This document shows, one piece after another, positions 1 through 12,100 of a stretch of DNA of 64,000 nt. Position numbers and translations under genes: made by a program. The stretch's first letter is position 1; each line of letters opens with the position of its first letter. Origin of the DNA: Panorpa germanica (lineage: Eukaryota; Arthropoda; Insecta; Mecoptera; Panorpidae); assembly GCA_963678705.1 (NCBI GenBank), contig OY783208.1, positions 310,001 to 374,000 of the forward strand. The letters are read 5' to 3'. The notes under the pieces are model-generated. The model ran no database searches, was not told the DNA's origin, and worked only from the letters and a program-made list of their open reading frames with translations.

Positions 1-423
<423 letters not shown>

Positions 424-2947
424 TTTTTAAATATTTAATTGATAATTTATTTAATTTCCCAAATGATCAATCAATTTCCAACAAGTGTCAAAAAAATACG
501 CGGTAAAATAACGTAAAAATTATATAAAGATTACAAATTTATCGACAGAGATGTCACAGAAAAAGATTATTCAATAATAAGACGATTAATATATAAACAA
601 TATCGATTAAGATAATTATAAATACATTTAATGGGTTACACAAATATTTTAAATGTGATTTAATTTATAATAGTTAACAATATTTAAACTATTTGTTATT
701 AATGGTATTGCAAATGTCAAAAAACTGTTGGTCACAATTGTTGCCTACAAGTCAGGGGTTAATTTATTTTTAATTATATTTATAATTAAAAATATATATA
801 TATTTGCTTATAGCTCAAAAATTAATTAACCGAATTAAATGTAGTTTTTGCATATCACGTAAAATATCAATAGAAAGGATTTAAGCTATAAATTAATCAC
901 CTAGACCTTTAAGGAGCTGAGTAATACGCTTTTAAACATTAAAGTAAGAAAACTTAATTGTTTCTTTAAGGGAAATAATAAAGAAAAACTTACCAATACT
1001 TGTGAATATGTTTTGTATTCGTTTCGTTTATTAATTGGCTTACACTTTTGTAAATCGTAAACTTTTAGAATATGCGTATTACGCAGTATACGAATATTTG
1101 TAATAAACATTTTGTAAGTAATTAAAGTAAGTCTTGCTTTAGTTTTATGTGATTTTATGTAAGCAGTGAGATAATAAAATATATGCAATAGTAAGCAAAT
1201 TTATTTTAATTTAAAAAATCTAAAGTTTACGTAAACTAAGGACACACACTAATTTAGCAGAGATCATCATCAAAATAACTAATGGCGTCATCTATTATCG
1301 ATAATAGAAACCTTAGCGAGGAACATATTGACAAATACTTTTATAAAATTATAGATGATATAGTGAATTATATTTTATTGAAATATCACTTACCCTTTGC
1401 AGCAAATTATCTAATTAACATAGAGTACACACTTATTTAATTAAAGTTATAAAGTGTCATAGTTTTAAACAACACACATTCACTTCACTGTACACTGAAC
1501 ACTTTTTGGTTGGAAATCTACTTATTGCCAAATTTATATTAAATAACACTTTAAACAAGTACTTTATTTAAATATAAAACAAATTTTACAATAACTTTAA
1601 CTTATATTGTTTTAGCACCGTTTGAATATTAGCACTGAGTCTATGATTTTAACTTTGAAGGTCACAACAAATCTGAAATAGATAATGAAGGAGGTTGTTA
1701 AACATTAAATAAATACTTTGTAATCGATTATTAGATAAATATCTTTATATTTAATAGCTTTTATATTTACATTTTGCAAAAATGAACCCGAGTTTGACAG
1801 AGATATGTCCACTATGCACCGAGATAAAATTGAAACTACCTCCAAATCAAAATGGCGGCCTTCAAAGTAACACCGGCGGAATATTTAAAAGCAAATAGTC
1901 GAAACTTTTAATTATATAGTTTATATACTAAATAATACATAAATTAAGTTACAAAATAAACTATTTAATATTATAAACTAAAACATTTAATATAGTTGTG
2001 CAGGGTTTATTATTAATATGTATTCGCTAATTGTTACTTTCGATCAACCAACACTAAGTGTTGCCAATGGTATTTAATTAAACATCAATGCAAGTTTATA
2101 AATAATAATATTTAATTCAATTTATATTTGTATTTGTTTTATTTATTTATGTTTTAAGCTTTATAAATATTATAATACGGTCCTGTATTTTATAGTAATA
2201 ACTAAATAAACCAATAATGAAAGGTCGATGTGTAATTATTTGTTTTGGCATTAGTGCTGCCAGATTATGCTACTAACAGCTAATACATTTTATATTATTT
2301 ATTTTATTAGAGACTACTAATAACTACTGGAGTGAAATTATTTGTAAGTGTTTTTGTATTTTTATTGTTTTTTATAATAAGATTATAATTCTTGGTCTAA
2401 AACTAAAGAACTGTGCAATATTTTGATGAAGTTGGCTATCAGGACCTCAAATATTCAATTATTTCTTAGTAAATCGCAAAATTTTAAGAGATATTAACAA
2501 TTAAAATAGTCACTGCTTCTGATATCCGACTTTTTAGTGGGGGTATAGTCGCATTAGCACACTTTATAATGAGATTATGTTTCTATTTTAATATTTATCA
2601 ATCGTTGTGACGTAAAAACTATATACAGACAACCAAAATGCACTTTTATAGTATTGTTATTGATAATATTAAAGTAGATATTTTATGTATTGATAAAGTG
2701 TGCTAATGTGAAACAACTCCAATGTCGACTACAGTATGAGAGCGCCTTTGCATGCTGAAACGTCAGATACTAGTTACAGTTGTCTTAAGCAACACTTAAA
2801 GTTTGATTTTATAAACAGAAATTCAAATTTTAAATAGCTATATCTCATTAACTTAAATTCATAAGTTCTTTTTAATTTAATTTATTTACCGTTGCCATAT
2901 AAAAAACCAATAGATTTAAAATTATTTAACGTAATTTTTATTTTTCA
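424..2947. other. Intergenic region between thymidylate synthase and F-box gene
   Basis: About 2.5 kb, very AT-rich, between divergently transcribed genes, so it should contain both promoters. No recognisable gene was found. A short relatively GC-rich island at about 1782-1900 contains CAAAATGGCGGCC, which resembles the YY1/Pho core-promoter motif, and a 38-codon ORF described separately. A possible 5' exon of the downstream gene ends at about 2341-2345 with a GTAAGT donor. At 2640-2710 there is a faint similarity to the end of family A (text such as attgataaagtgtgctaat). Confidence 0.4.
1782..1898 (+). CDS. Possible 38-aa small ORF with a CPLC motif
   Basis: ATG preceded by GCAAAA and followed by 37 further codons before TAG. 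The product begins MNPSLTEICPLCTEIKLKL and contains one C-x-x-C pair. It sits in the only GC-richer island of this intergenic region, which also holds a YY1/Pho-like CAAAATGGCGGC. It could be a real short peptide, a uORF or first exon, or simply transcribed leader sequence. No homologue is recognised and no clear splice donor follows. Confidence 0.15.
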   Translation: MNPSLTEICPLCTEIKLKLPPNQNGGLQSNTGGIFKSK

Positions 2948-2954
2948 GATACTA

Positions 2955-2981
2955 ATGAAATTTTTAAAAATTTTGCCATGA
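2955..2981 (+). promoter_or_regulatory. Eight-codon uORF overlapping the F-box start codon
   Basis: After the splice acceptor at 2948 an ATG opens an eight-codon frame whose TGA overlaps the main ATG as ATGA (2978-2981). If transcription or splicing begins the leader here, ribosomes would meet this uORF first. The alternative is that the segment is coding in the main frame from an upstream exon. Confidence 0.3.
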
Positions 2982-4278
2982 AAACTTTACAAAATTTGGA
3001 CGTATTATGTATAACGCAAATTTTATCATTTTTGCCAGAGCCTGACATATACAGATTTGTAGAAAGTTATCCCGCAATGCCCGTAAACATAAATTCTATA
3101 TGGAACCAAAAGAAAATAATAAATGTGGACAAAATTTGTTACCAAGATATCAAAATTTTGCTAAAAATATTAAAATTATGCAAAAATATTAAAACGATAT
3201 TATTAAAAAATATTTCTATAGAGGAAGACTTTGATAATTTCACATTTACTATTGGAAATTATTGTAAAAATTTAGAAATTTTGAATTTGACTGGAATTTT
3301 GCTTTGGAATGACGATATTTTGAATTTAAGTCAGTGTACTAAATTAAGGAAACTGTCAATCAGAATTGTGGCAAGTGACACATCTCTAAAAGTGTTGTTT
3401 AGAAATAATTCCTGTTTAGAAGAATTAGAAATTAGAGACATTTTCGAAAAAGTGACCGGTGCTTGTTTTAAAGAACTACCAAAATCTTTAACGGTATTTA
3501 AATTACACAATGCGCAAAATGTGAACGCAGAAGAATTTTTAAACTCGGTACAAAATTGGAACCTCAAAATTTTGACGCTTGATAAAGCCTTTTGTAATTT
3601 TGAAAATTTTATACAAAATTTAGTAAACAAAGCACCACGCCTTGAAGAACTAAATTTAATAAGCAGCAAATTTAAACAATTAGATCATATTAGATATCTA
3701 AAATGTTTAAAAATTTTGACCCTATATGGCGAATTTGATGGAGAAATTTTGGAAAAAATATCAAGAAATTGTACTTTATTACAAAAAATTGACTTACGCT
3801 TTTCTGACGATGTTAAATCAACTGAGATTAATCTGGATTTCTTAACATGGCTTCCAAATTTGGTGGAATTTCGTTTACAAAATTTTCCTGATTTAGAGGT
3901 TGCTGATATTTTAATAAAATGTTTAAATCTTCGTAAACTTGGATTTAAATTTTGTAATGTTGACGATAGCAAACTTATAAAAATAATAAAAGGTTGTCAA
4001 AATTTAGCGGTAAGTAATAGTGTTTGCGTTTCCAAATTCGCAGGGGCTAGTGACGTATACTTTTTAATTTTCAGTTTCTAGAGGTTGTGAACTGCCCTAT
4101 TAGTACAGAAATCGTAGACAGTGCAATGGAGGAGCTACAAAAACAATCAAAAAGGATTATAGTTCTTGAAATGGACATCCAGAATTTGGGCTCAAAAAAA
4201 CACTCGTTGTTAAAGCTACAAGTGGTGGAAATTTCCTTAAGAAAGAACGATGACAAAAAAATTAATATAATTTTCTAA
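2978..4278 (+). CDS. F-box and leucine-rich-repeat protein
   Basis: Probable substrate-recognition subunit of an SCF (Skp1-Cullin-F-box) ubiquitin ligase. Two exons: 2978-4009 and 4075-4278, donor GTAAGT, acceptor TTTTCAG, 411 aa in total. Residues 3-40 form an F-box-like helix bundle (LDVLCITQILSFLPEPDIYR). From about residue 50 to 390 there are degenerate leucine-rich repeats of the L-x-x-L-x-L type, such as NLEILNLTG, KLRKLSIR, CLEELEIRD, LKILTLDK, RLEELNLIS and NLRKLGFKFC. Lysine and asparagine are abundant, following the AT bias. An acceptor at 2948 lies just upstream, and the frame is open back to it, so an upstream exon could extend the N-terminus; the ATG used here gives the shorter form. 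The substrate cannot be named from sequence. Confidence 0.85.
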
Positions 4279-4769
4279 ATTTGCATTTTACATTTTAAAT
4301 AATAATATCTTGATAACACATATAATTTGTAATTAATCAAAAAATAATTAAGCAAAGTTTAGTTAATATAACAACCTATACTTTAAATGGTTTGTATCTT
4401 TACTACATCGAATATCGAAATAAATTTCTCTTCACTAGTTGTATGACAATAAAAATGTTTGAAATAAATTAAATATTTAAAAAGTACAAGGTAAATGAAT
4501 TAGAACAAATGAAACAGATATATAAATAGATATAAACTTTAATGTGATAGAGTGAGACAGATATATTTATATATTAATACAATTACAAATTTATAATAAG
4601 TGTATTATGTTTTCAAGTTTATTGTCACTTTAATGATGAAGATAACATGTCAGTAAAACTTTGAATTCTTCACATATGTGTGAGTGGTTTAGATTATGTG
4701 TGTAAGCTGCGTTTACATGCTAAGATTTATATTTAGTTAAATATATTAATTTAGTACTTTTAAAATATA
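4279..4769. other. 3' flank of the F-box gene
   Basis: AT-rich. AATAAA-type polyadenylation signals occur at about 4421, 4449 and 4464, fitting the 3' end of the F-box transcript. No further gene was seen. Confidence 0.4.
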
Positions 4770-5870
4770 ATTAATCTTCTTCTTGATATTGATAAAATTA
4801 GTTACTAGAACTCGTTATATGTTAGAAGATATTAACAATTAAAAAAGTCATTTTGTCTCTTTAATTATTAAAGGGATTCAACGTTGTACAACATTTCAAG
4901 ACATGTGACCTCACGTCCGCTATGTTGCTATCTCTTTTATACAACACGGCGTAAAAGAGCTATTTCAAGGAACAATAAAGTTTCAATATTATGTCTGTCG
5001 TAACAGGGTTAAATAAAATAAAAACTTATTATTGCACAGGACTACCAACACCTATAAAACATGTTACGTCATAAATACGGCCGACATCTCTAGCGCTAAA
5101 ACTACAATTCAAACTTTTAATTGCTATATCTCCGTCAACATTTAGATATTTAATAAAATAGACACACCAATACACATCAAAGTGAAATACAAGGACCAAG
5201 TTGTGATTATTTCAAAAACTATAGCTCGCACAAAAATTTTGTTAACAACTTTTTTGTAGATAATAATATTGTCTTCAACTTTTGTTAATAACTTTTTTTT
5301 GTAACTTTATTAACAAAAAAGTTATAAGCGCAACAATGAAATTCATCAAATACGATTTTTATTTTAAATTTGGCGCCTAAGAGAATCTGATACAAGTGCC
5401 TCACCCCCCTCCACACTATCAGCGTCCACCCACCACCCACACACCAGCACGTTTCAACTTGCAAACGAATCAAATATTTATTTCAAATTCAAATATTTTG
5501 TTAGATTGATCTGGAAACTATATCCATCTCTTTCCTTCAACAGGCAGTTGAACAAAGTGTCTCAAGCTCGTCTTTATCTGTAACACGTCCACCGACATAA
5601 CCCTAACACTAAATTCAATTGTTTACTTTAGAAATATTTTTAAAACAATATTGCTGTCTCTTTCTGTTATATAGAAAAATCTTATGCACTGCTCTAACAC
5701 ATTGTAATAATTTTACTCTAAAATGAAACATTACAAAATAATGAATAGAACTTGTGATACATAAACAAAACATGATGCGTTGTTGCCATATTTACATTAT
5801 TAAAATTAAAGTTATGTTTTAATGAATTTACAATGTTGCACGATCTATATTTAAGAATAATTTTGATTCT
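4770..5870 (-). mobile_element. Family A DNA element, long version, reversed copy
   Basis: Shares the family A core (text such as ctagcgctaaaactacaatt and tatatctccgtcaacattta) and adds the longer GC-richer module at about 5380-5640 (gcctcacccccctccacact) also present at 28490, 41525 and, reversed, at 9400-9600. The intact terminal GGGCTTGTGTCCT is not seen here, so the copy is truncated or rearranged. Short ORFs inside are not conserved coding sequence. Confidence 0.6.
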
Positions 5871-6110
5871 AATTAATTGGTTTTAATCCGCTTTAAATGT
5901 TGTTATAGACGCGCCTTTACCACAAACGTGTTGCTTGCTTAATATTCGAAGATATGACAATGTTCCGTCTTAGAGTAATGCAGGTGAATTCGGTGTTTAG
6001 TTTTTTGATCGTTTCTGACCATACCGGTCTTAAAGCAAAGAAAACGCACGAGAATAATATTACAAATAATAAAATAATAGTGAAAAATAATAATTAATTA
6101 CAATAGAAAA

Positions 6111-9100
6111 ATGTCAGGTGTTGAAAATAAGAGTTTTGAATCGGTAAGTTAATAATTAGTTTCATAATATTTACTTTTTCTTAAATATTTTGTTTCATAT
6201 TCAAACAGGTTTTATGTGTCGAATTCTTGACATTTATGTTTTGTGTTTCACATTCTTAAACATTGACAGTGTGTAAATATACAGAAAATAATATAAACGT
6301 ACAGAATACGTCTCTTGAAGTGTTACTAGAATTAAAAATGCTATAACTTTGTTAATTATGCACCGATTTAATTAATATTTTAAGACAATGTTAAAAATAG
6401 ATTAAACTTCACGAAAAATATGTCACTGCGCGATTTGGTTACTTCTAGCGTAACATATCAAGTTTATTGTGTGAAAATTAGAAGTCGATTGGAGTAAAAC
6501 TGTCGGAGATATAGAGTTTTAAGTCTTCACCTCTCTGGTCTGGTTTCGTCTTTCTTTGAAACTTTTAAACGCGTTTTTCTCACACTTAGCTTTTTCAGAG
6601 TCTAGCTCAAAATCTAGTGCACCGATCCGCAATGAAATTTTGCACACTCTTTCTTTACATAAATGCCGAGGTAACGCTGTCGAGTTACTTAACAGGGTGT
6701 CCTGCAGAAACTTATCAACTAATGAAATCATTTTGGTTTTTTGATTTCAAATAATCCAGTGATGAGTTATGAGTTACTTTTTTTTGTGACGTCACCGGAG
6801 ATTCGCTGTCAATGGCTCATTTCTTGATATTTATTTATGAAAATTTCACAAAGTATTCTTTAAATGTTATTTTATCATGTAGTAATTATAGAAATAATTA
6901 TATATTAACAGTGTCGTCAAAAAACATTAGCGAAAATATGTATTGTTTTGGACAATGTTTCACAGTACCGGGCAACACCGGGTAATAACTAATTTATTCA
7001 TTGTGAAGACAATTAACAAATAGTTATTTTTGCATGCGCTGATAATTATAGATTGCTGTGCATTTATTTATTTCCTTTTGTGATAATAGTTTTAATTTAT
7101 TTTTGTTTAGAATATTTGAATAATGATTATATTAAAATGCAGACTCTGTCATACGTGGTTTCGTGTTCGAATATTCGGCTTTCGTGTACAAATACACATG
7201 CGTAGAAGACTATGACATTAAAACATAACCTCACTTTTTATGTAAAATAATCGTATAAATTGTAAAAGATATAAAAAATTATGGGAAAATAATGTGCCTC
7301 AGTACCTTATAGAAAAAGACATAAAACACATAAGAAGAACAGCAAGGTTTAGATTGGGAAATGAGGAAAAAGGAAACAGATACTGGGAAAAGAGTGAGGA
7401 AAGAAAGTGTAGAGTGTGCGGAGGGGAGGACGAAACACTGGAGCACATTAAGTTTGAGTGTAAGGAAAAAGTAGCGAGCGAAAGGAATATTGGCCAGCTA
7501 TTAAAGGGAGGCAGTGAAGGAAAGAGGTGGATGGCGGAAATAGTAAGAAGGAAAGAAAAACAGGAGAATAATTAAGTTGGTGGCTGGGTTGCACAAGGAA
7601 CAGGAAGAGAAAGGAAGTACTAAAAGAGGCAGTGAAGGGAAGCAGGAGAAAGAAAGAAGTAGCGAGGAAACAGTTAAACTTCAGCCCAGAAAAATAGACT
7701 AGGGAATAGATTAGTACAGAAGGAAGACTAGGAAAAATGAAGGAAGAGGGTCAAGAGAAGAAGAAGCAGAAAGTACTTTTGGAAATAAAAAGGTCTAGAA
7801 TAATGTAAATTTAATTGTCTGCGAAGTGACCGTCGTTCATATATAAAATCCAGTTATCTGGTCCAGCTCGTTATCTAGTTTGCATGGAGAACATGAAGAG
7901 AGAGGGTCAAGAGAAGAAGAAGCAGAAAGCACTTTTTGGAAGGACTAAAAGTCTAGAATAAGTTTTTTTTATTTTTTAGTTTTAAGTTTAGTTTTAAGGT
8001 TGAATTGTTAAGATAAGAATGAAATGTAACAAGAAATAGAATACGGTAGATTGTAAAGCCGAAAGGCACACACAATTAACAATAAAATATGTAAAATAAT
8101 TGTATTTTTGAGGTTACAAAAACCAACTTTGTTTGTCAGAGGTGTGACAAAGGATTGGCAACAATAATTAACCAATCTTGACCTTTACACAGCTTTAAAA
8201 AGTCATAATAGAATCAATCAATCTTTTAGGTTATTATTTCAATTACTGTTTAATGTAGTATATCAAAAACCCCTGGTAGAATCAATCAAATTGATAGGTT
8301 CTATCTTATCAATCCTTTGTTTCCAAGATTACAAGAAGCTATACCTACTATCGATTTATCTTGATATCTACGGAAAAGATATTGTGATACGAAACCAACT
8401 TCAATTGATAAGAAATGTTCAATCATCGTTTTGCAATCTTCAGAAAGTGTTAAGTAATAGGTACTTCAGTTTTATAGAAAAATAATAAACTATTTCCTGT
8501 AGCCTATAGATTAAAAGTGTGCGAGAGAGAAAGGTATATGTTCATATTTGTTCTCTATGCGCATGCGTCGAAAGTGACAGCTGTCTAGTTATAATAAATA
8601 TTAAATATGTAAAGAAATTATATTTCTTTAGTTGGTACAAAGCTCGTCTGTCGGTAAAACAGTTTATTTATATTTATACATATCTACATTATTCTACATC
8701 AATATAATGTCATATTTAACAACTGTCACGTATTATATCTAGACAGCTCTGACTTGACAACTGTCACTTTCGACGCATGCGCATAGAGAACAAATCGAGA
8801 CATATACCTTTTTCTCTCGCACACTTACAGGATCAGCTCAAGGTTGCTCTTATGTTGTATCTTATGGAAATAAGAAAAGAGATGTTTGTTTTTGTTAAAA
8901 GTCCTGTATTAATATCTATTTTCTTTTCTAGAATGGCGAAGATCTTGAAAATGGAAGCATGGAGCTGAGGAAACGTAAATCTAGTAAACAAATTGAGGAA
9001 TCAGTAAGTTAATCTATTTTATCAAATATCTAAATGTAGACGGAGATATAGCAATTAAAAGTTTGAATTGTAGTTTTAGCGCTAGAAATGGTCGGCCATA

Positions 9101-12100
9101 TTTGTATGACGTAACATGTAGTGGGATAGGTCAGTTCATTATTACAATTATTTATCTTTAAATATTTCGATCGTGTTTTGTTTATGTTTGCACACCTGCA
9201 CCGAGGTCAATGACCGGTAAGTCATCACAAGTTCTGTTCATTATTTTGCAATGTTTCATTTTATAGAAAAATTATTACAATGTGTTAGAGCAGTGCATAA
9301 CATTTTTATATGTAACAGAAAGAGACAGCAATATTGTTTTAAAAATATTTCTAAAGTAAACAATTGAATTTAGTGTTAGGGTTATGTCGGTGGATGTGTT
9401 ACAGATAAAGACGAGCTTGAGACACTTTGTTCAACTGCCTGTTGAAGGAAAGAGATGGATATAGTTTCCAGATCAATCTAACAAAATATTTGAATTTGAA
9501 ATAAATATTTGATTCGTTTGCAAGTTGAAACGTGCTGATGTGTGGGTGGTGGGTGGACGCTGATAGTGTGGAGGGGGGTGAGGCACTTGTATCAGATTCT
9601 CTTAGGCGCCAAATTTAAAATTGAAATCAAGTGTTTGGTTTGTGAGTGGGAGGGGAAAGGGGGAAGAGGTAGTCCTGTGTATCTAGTACGCAAAGAATAA
9701 TAAGTTTTTATTTTATTTAACCCTGCTAAGGCAGACATAATATTGAAATTTGATTGTTCCTTGAAATAGCTGTAAATAATATTTGATATTTTGATATATA
9801 AATACATATAGGCTGTAAACTTGTCAGAGTTCTGTCTATTTAAAGTGTGGTTATGTTTCAGAATGAACTCCTGGATGAACAAGCAGAAAAACCTCCCGAT
9901 AATTTCGTGTCAAGGACTCTTGGTGCTTTTTGGACGGCAATAGGACGACAAATAAAGACACACAAGAAAGTTACCTTAGGGATAGTGTTGGTGGTCCTAA
10001 ATATCCTAATCTTTGCCTATTTTGCCGCCGCTACTGTTTATTGGGTGGATAACAGTAAGTACACCAGTCTAAGCTTGTGACAAATTCATTTAAATAAAAT
10101 AAAAGTGACGTTATGACAGTGACTCGTTCAATGATGGGAAATAAACGTTCTGAGCATTGTAGGTTGTGTTTTGCTAACCCTACTAATTTAAAGTTTGTGT
10201 TTTTTTTGGCAGATGTGGCCTGCCAGTTCGAATGGTGCAACGGATATGGAATGCTGATGATTCTGATGATACTGGTTTACCTGGGACTCTTTTATTTTCA
10301 AATAGTGAAGCGATATTTCGGCAACTCAATAAACAACGCCGTTTTAAAACCTGTCGGCAAAGTTTGGAACACTGTGACTAATATTCGGTAAAGTTTGACT
10401 CCATACACAAGTTTTTATTTTAGTTTTAGTTGCGTATAAACACCACTAGAGTTTACCCCCGACTTTTTGGCGTGTATCATTTGAATCCAATAAAATAATT
10501 CGTAATTATATTTCATATTTAATTCTATTTTTAAATTGAAATAATAAACTCGCACAATAATAATATTTTCAATTTATGCGTTATTTGACCAACTTTTATT
10601 CAAAATTTGGGATTTTTTTTTTTCGATTCGTACATTAGTTACCAAGATCAGCCTATATACAAAATTTCAACTTTCTAGCACAATTTTTACTCTCGGTAAA
10701 TACTGCCCCCGTGCCCCCAAATAAAATTTTGAAATTTTGAATTTTTTTTCATTAATAATATACTTAATTATTCTAGAATCCAGAATATGAACTTTCTCCA
10801 AAGTTCCCCTCTGGGCCCCCGAATTTCTTCAACCCCCACTTTTTCAATTTTTGAATTTCTAATTTTTGAGAAATGTCATACCTTAATACACATGCAAAAT
10901 TTCAACTTTCTATCTTTTACGAATTAAAAGTAATACAGCAAAAGTTTATTTCCAGTTTTTCCAAAATTATGGGTTTCTAGGAAACTCAGGGGAAAATCCA
11001 GGGACGCCAAAAGTCTTAGAATTTTTTTCTCTACAAAATAGGAAATTTTCAAAAACATTGACGGGGCCGATTTCATTTCACCATACGACATACTTTCTTC
11101 CTTTCTGTCCAAGCATTTAAACCTGTGCCACCACGATATATATATTGGATTATAATTATTAATTAATCTTACTTTACAAGAACGTTTAAGAAAGCAACAA
11201 AATATGATGTTTTACCTAATTAAATTCAATCGCTAAAACCTAACCCCTTACTATTACGAAATGCAACACACATAACTCCTCTATTTATCAAAGTGTTTAA
11301 CCTTCTTGTTACAGGTTTGTATCCTTCTTAGCTTCCCTCGCCGTCCTTGCGGCATTCCTTGCTTTTATCCTGGTTGACACATGGGACGATTTCACCAGGC
11401 TACGATCTCTATTAGGGATAGTCATCTTACTATTCCTTGGTTTCATCTTCTCCAAACATCCAGGACACGTAAGTTGGTTTATTTCTGTGATAACCTCCAT
11501 TTTGAACAAGAAGTTTGTACCTTTGCTAACGCGTTGCTCATAGTTCCACTTAGGACTGTTTTAAATATTTAAAAAGTTAAAGAAGTGAATTATTTTTTAG
11601 ATAAAATGGCGGCCTGTCGTTTGTGGACTTAGTCTTCAATTTCTTCTTGGGATTTTGACCATCAGATGGACGGTGGGAAGAGATATATTCAGGTAAAAAT
11701 CAGTTTTACAATCAAAATGCAATTTATTAAAAGAGAAATAAAGCTTATCAAAATATGGTCGCAAGTATTTTAAATATTTCTGAATTTATTAGGCCATTTA
11801 AAAAAGTTAAATTAACGACAATCGAAATTTGCGGACAGTACTTGCGGCCATATTTTAATAAGCCTGTCGATAGGACAGTCACTTTTATTACCCATGCATT
11901 AGTGGATTGATAAACATTAAAGTAAAAAATTTAATCTCATTATAAAGTGTGCTAATACGAAACAATCTTCAATATGCAGCCACTGTCATATAGGTTTCTA
12001 TATTTTGCAGATGTCTAGGAGAAAAAGTGACCACTTTCCTGCAGTATTCCTATACCGGAAGTGCGTTTGTTTTCTCCGATTTTCTCGTCTATGAAAATCC

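Noticed and set aside
901-1188. 95-aa minus-strand ORF as a gene
   Set aside because: Low-complexity AT-driven frame with no homology and no splice or promoter context.
3331-3972. Minus-strand ORFs opposite the F-box gene
   Set aside because: Shadows of the leucine-rich-repeat coding strand.
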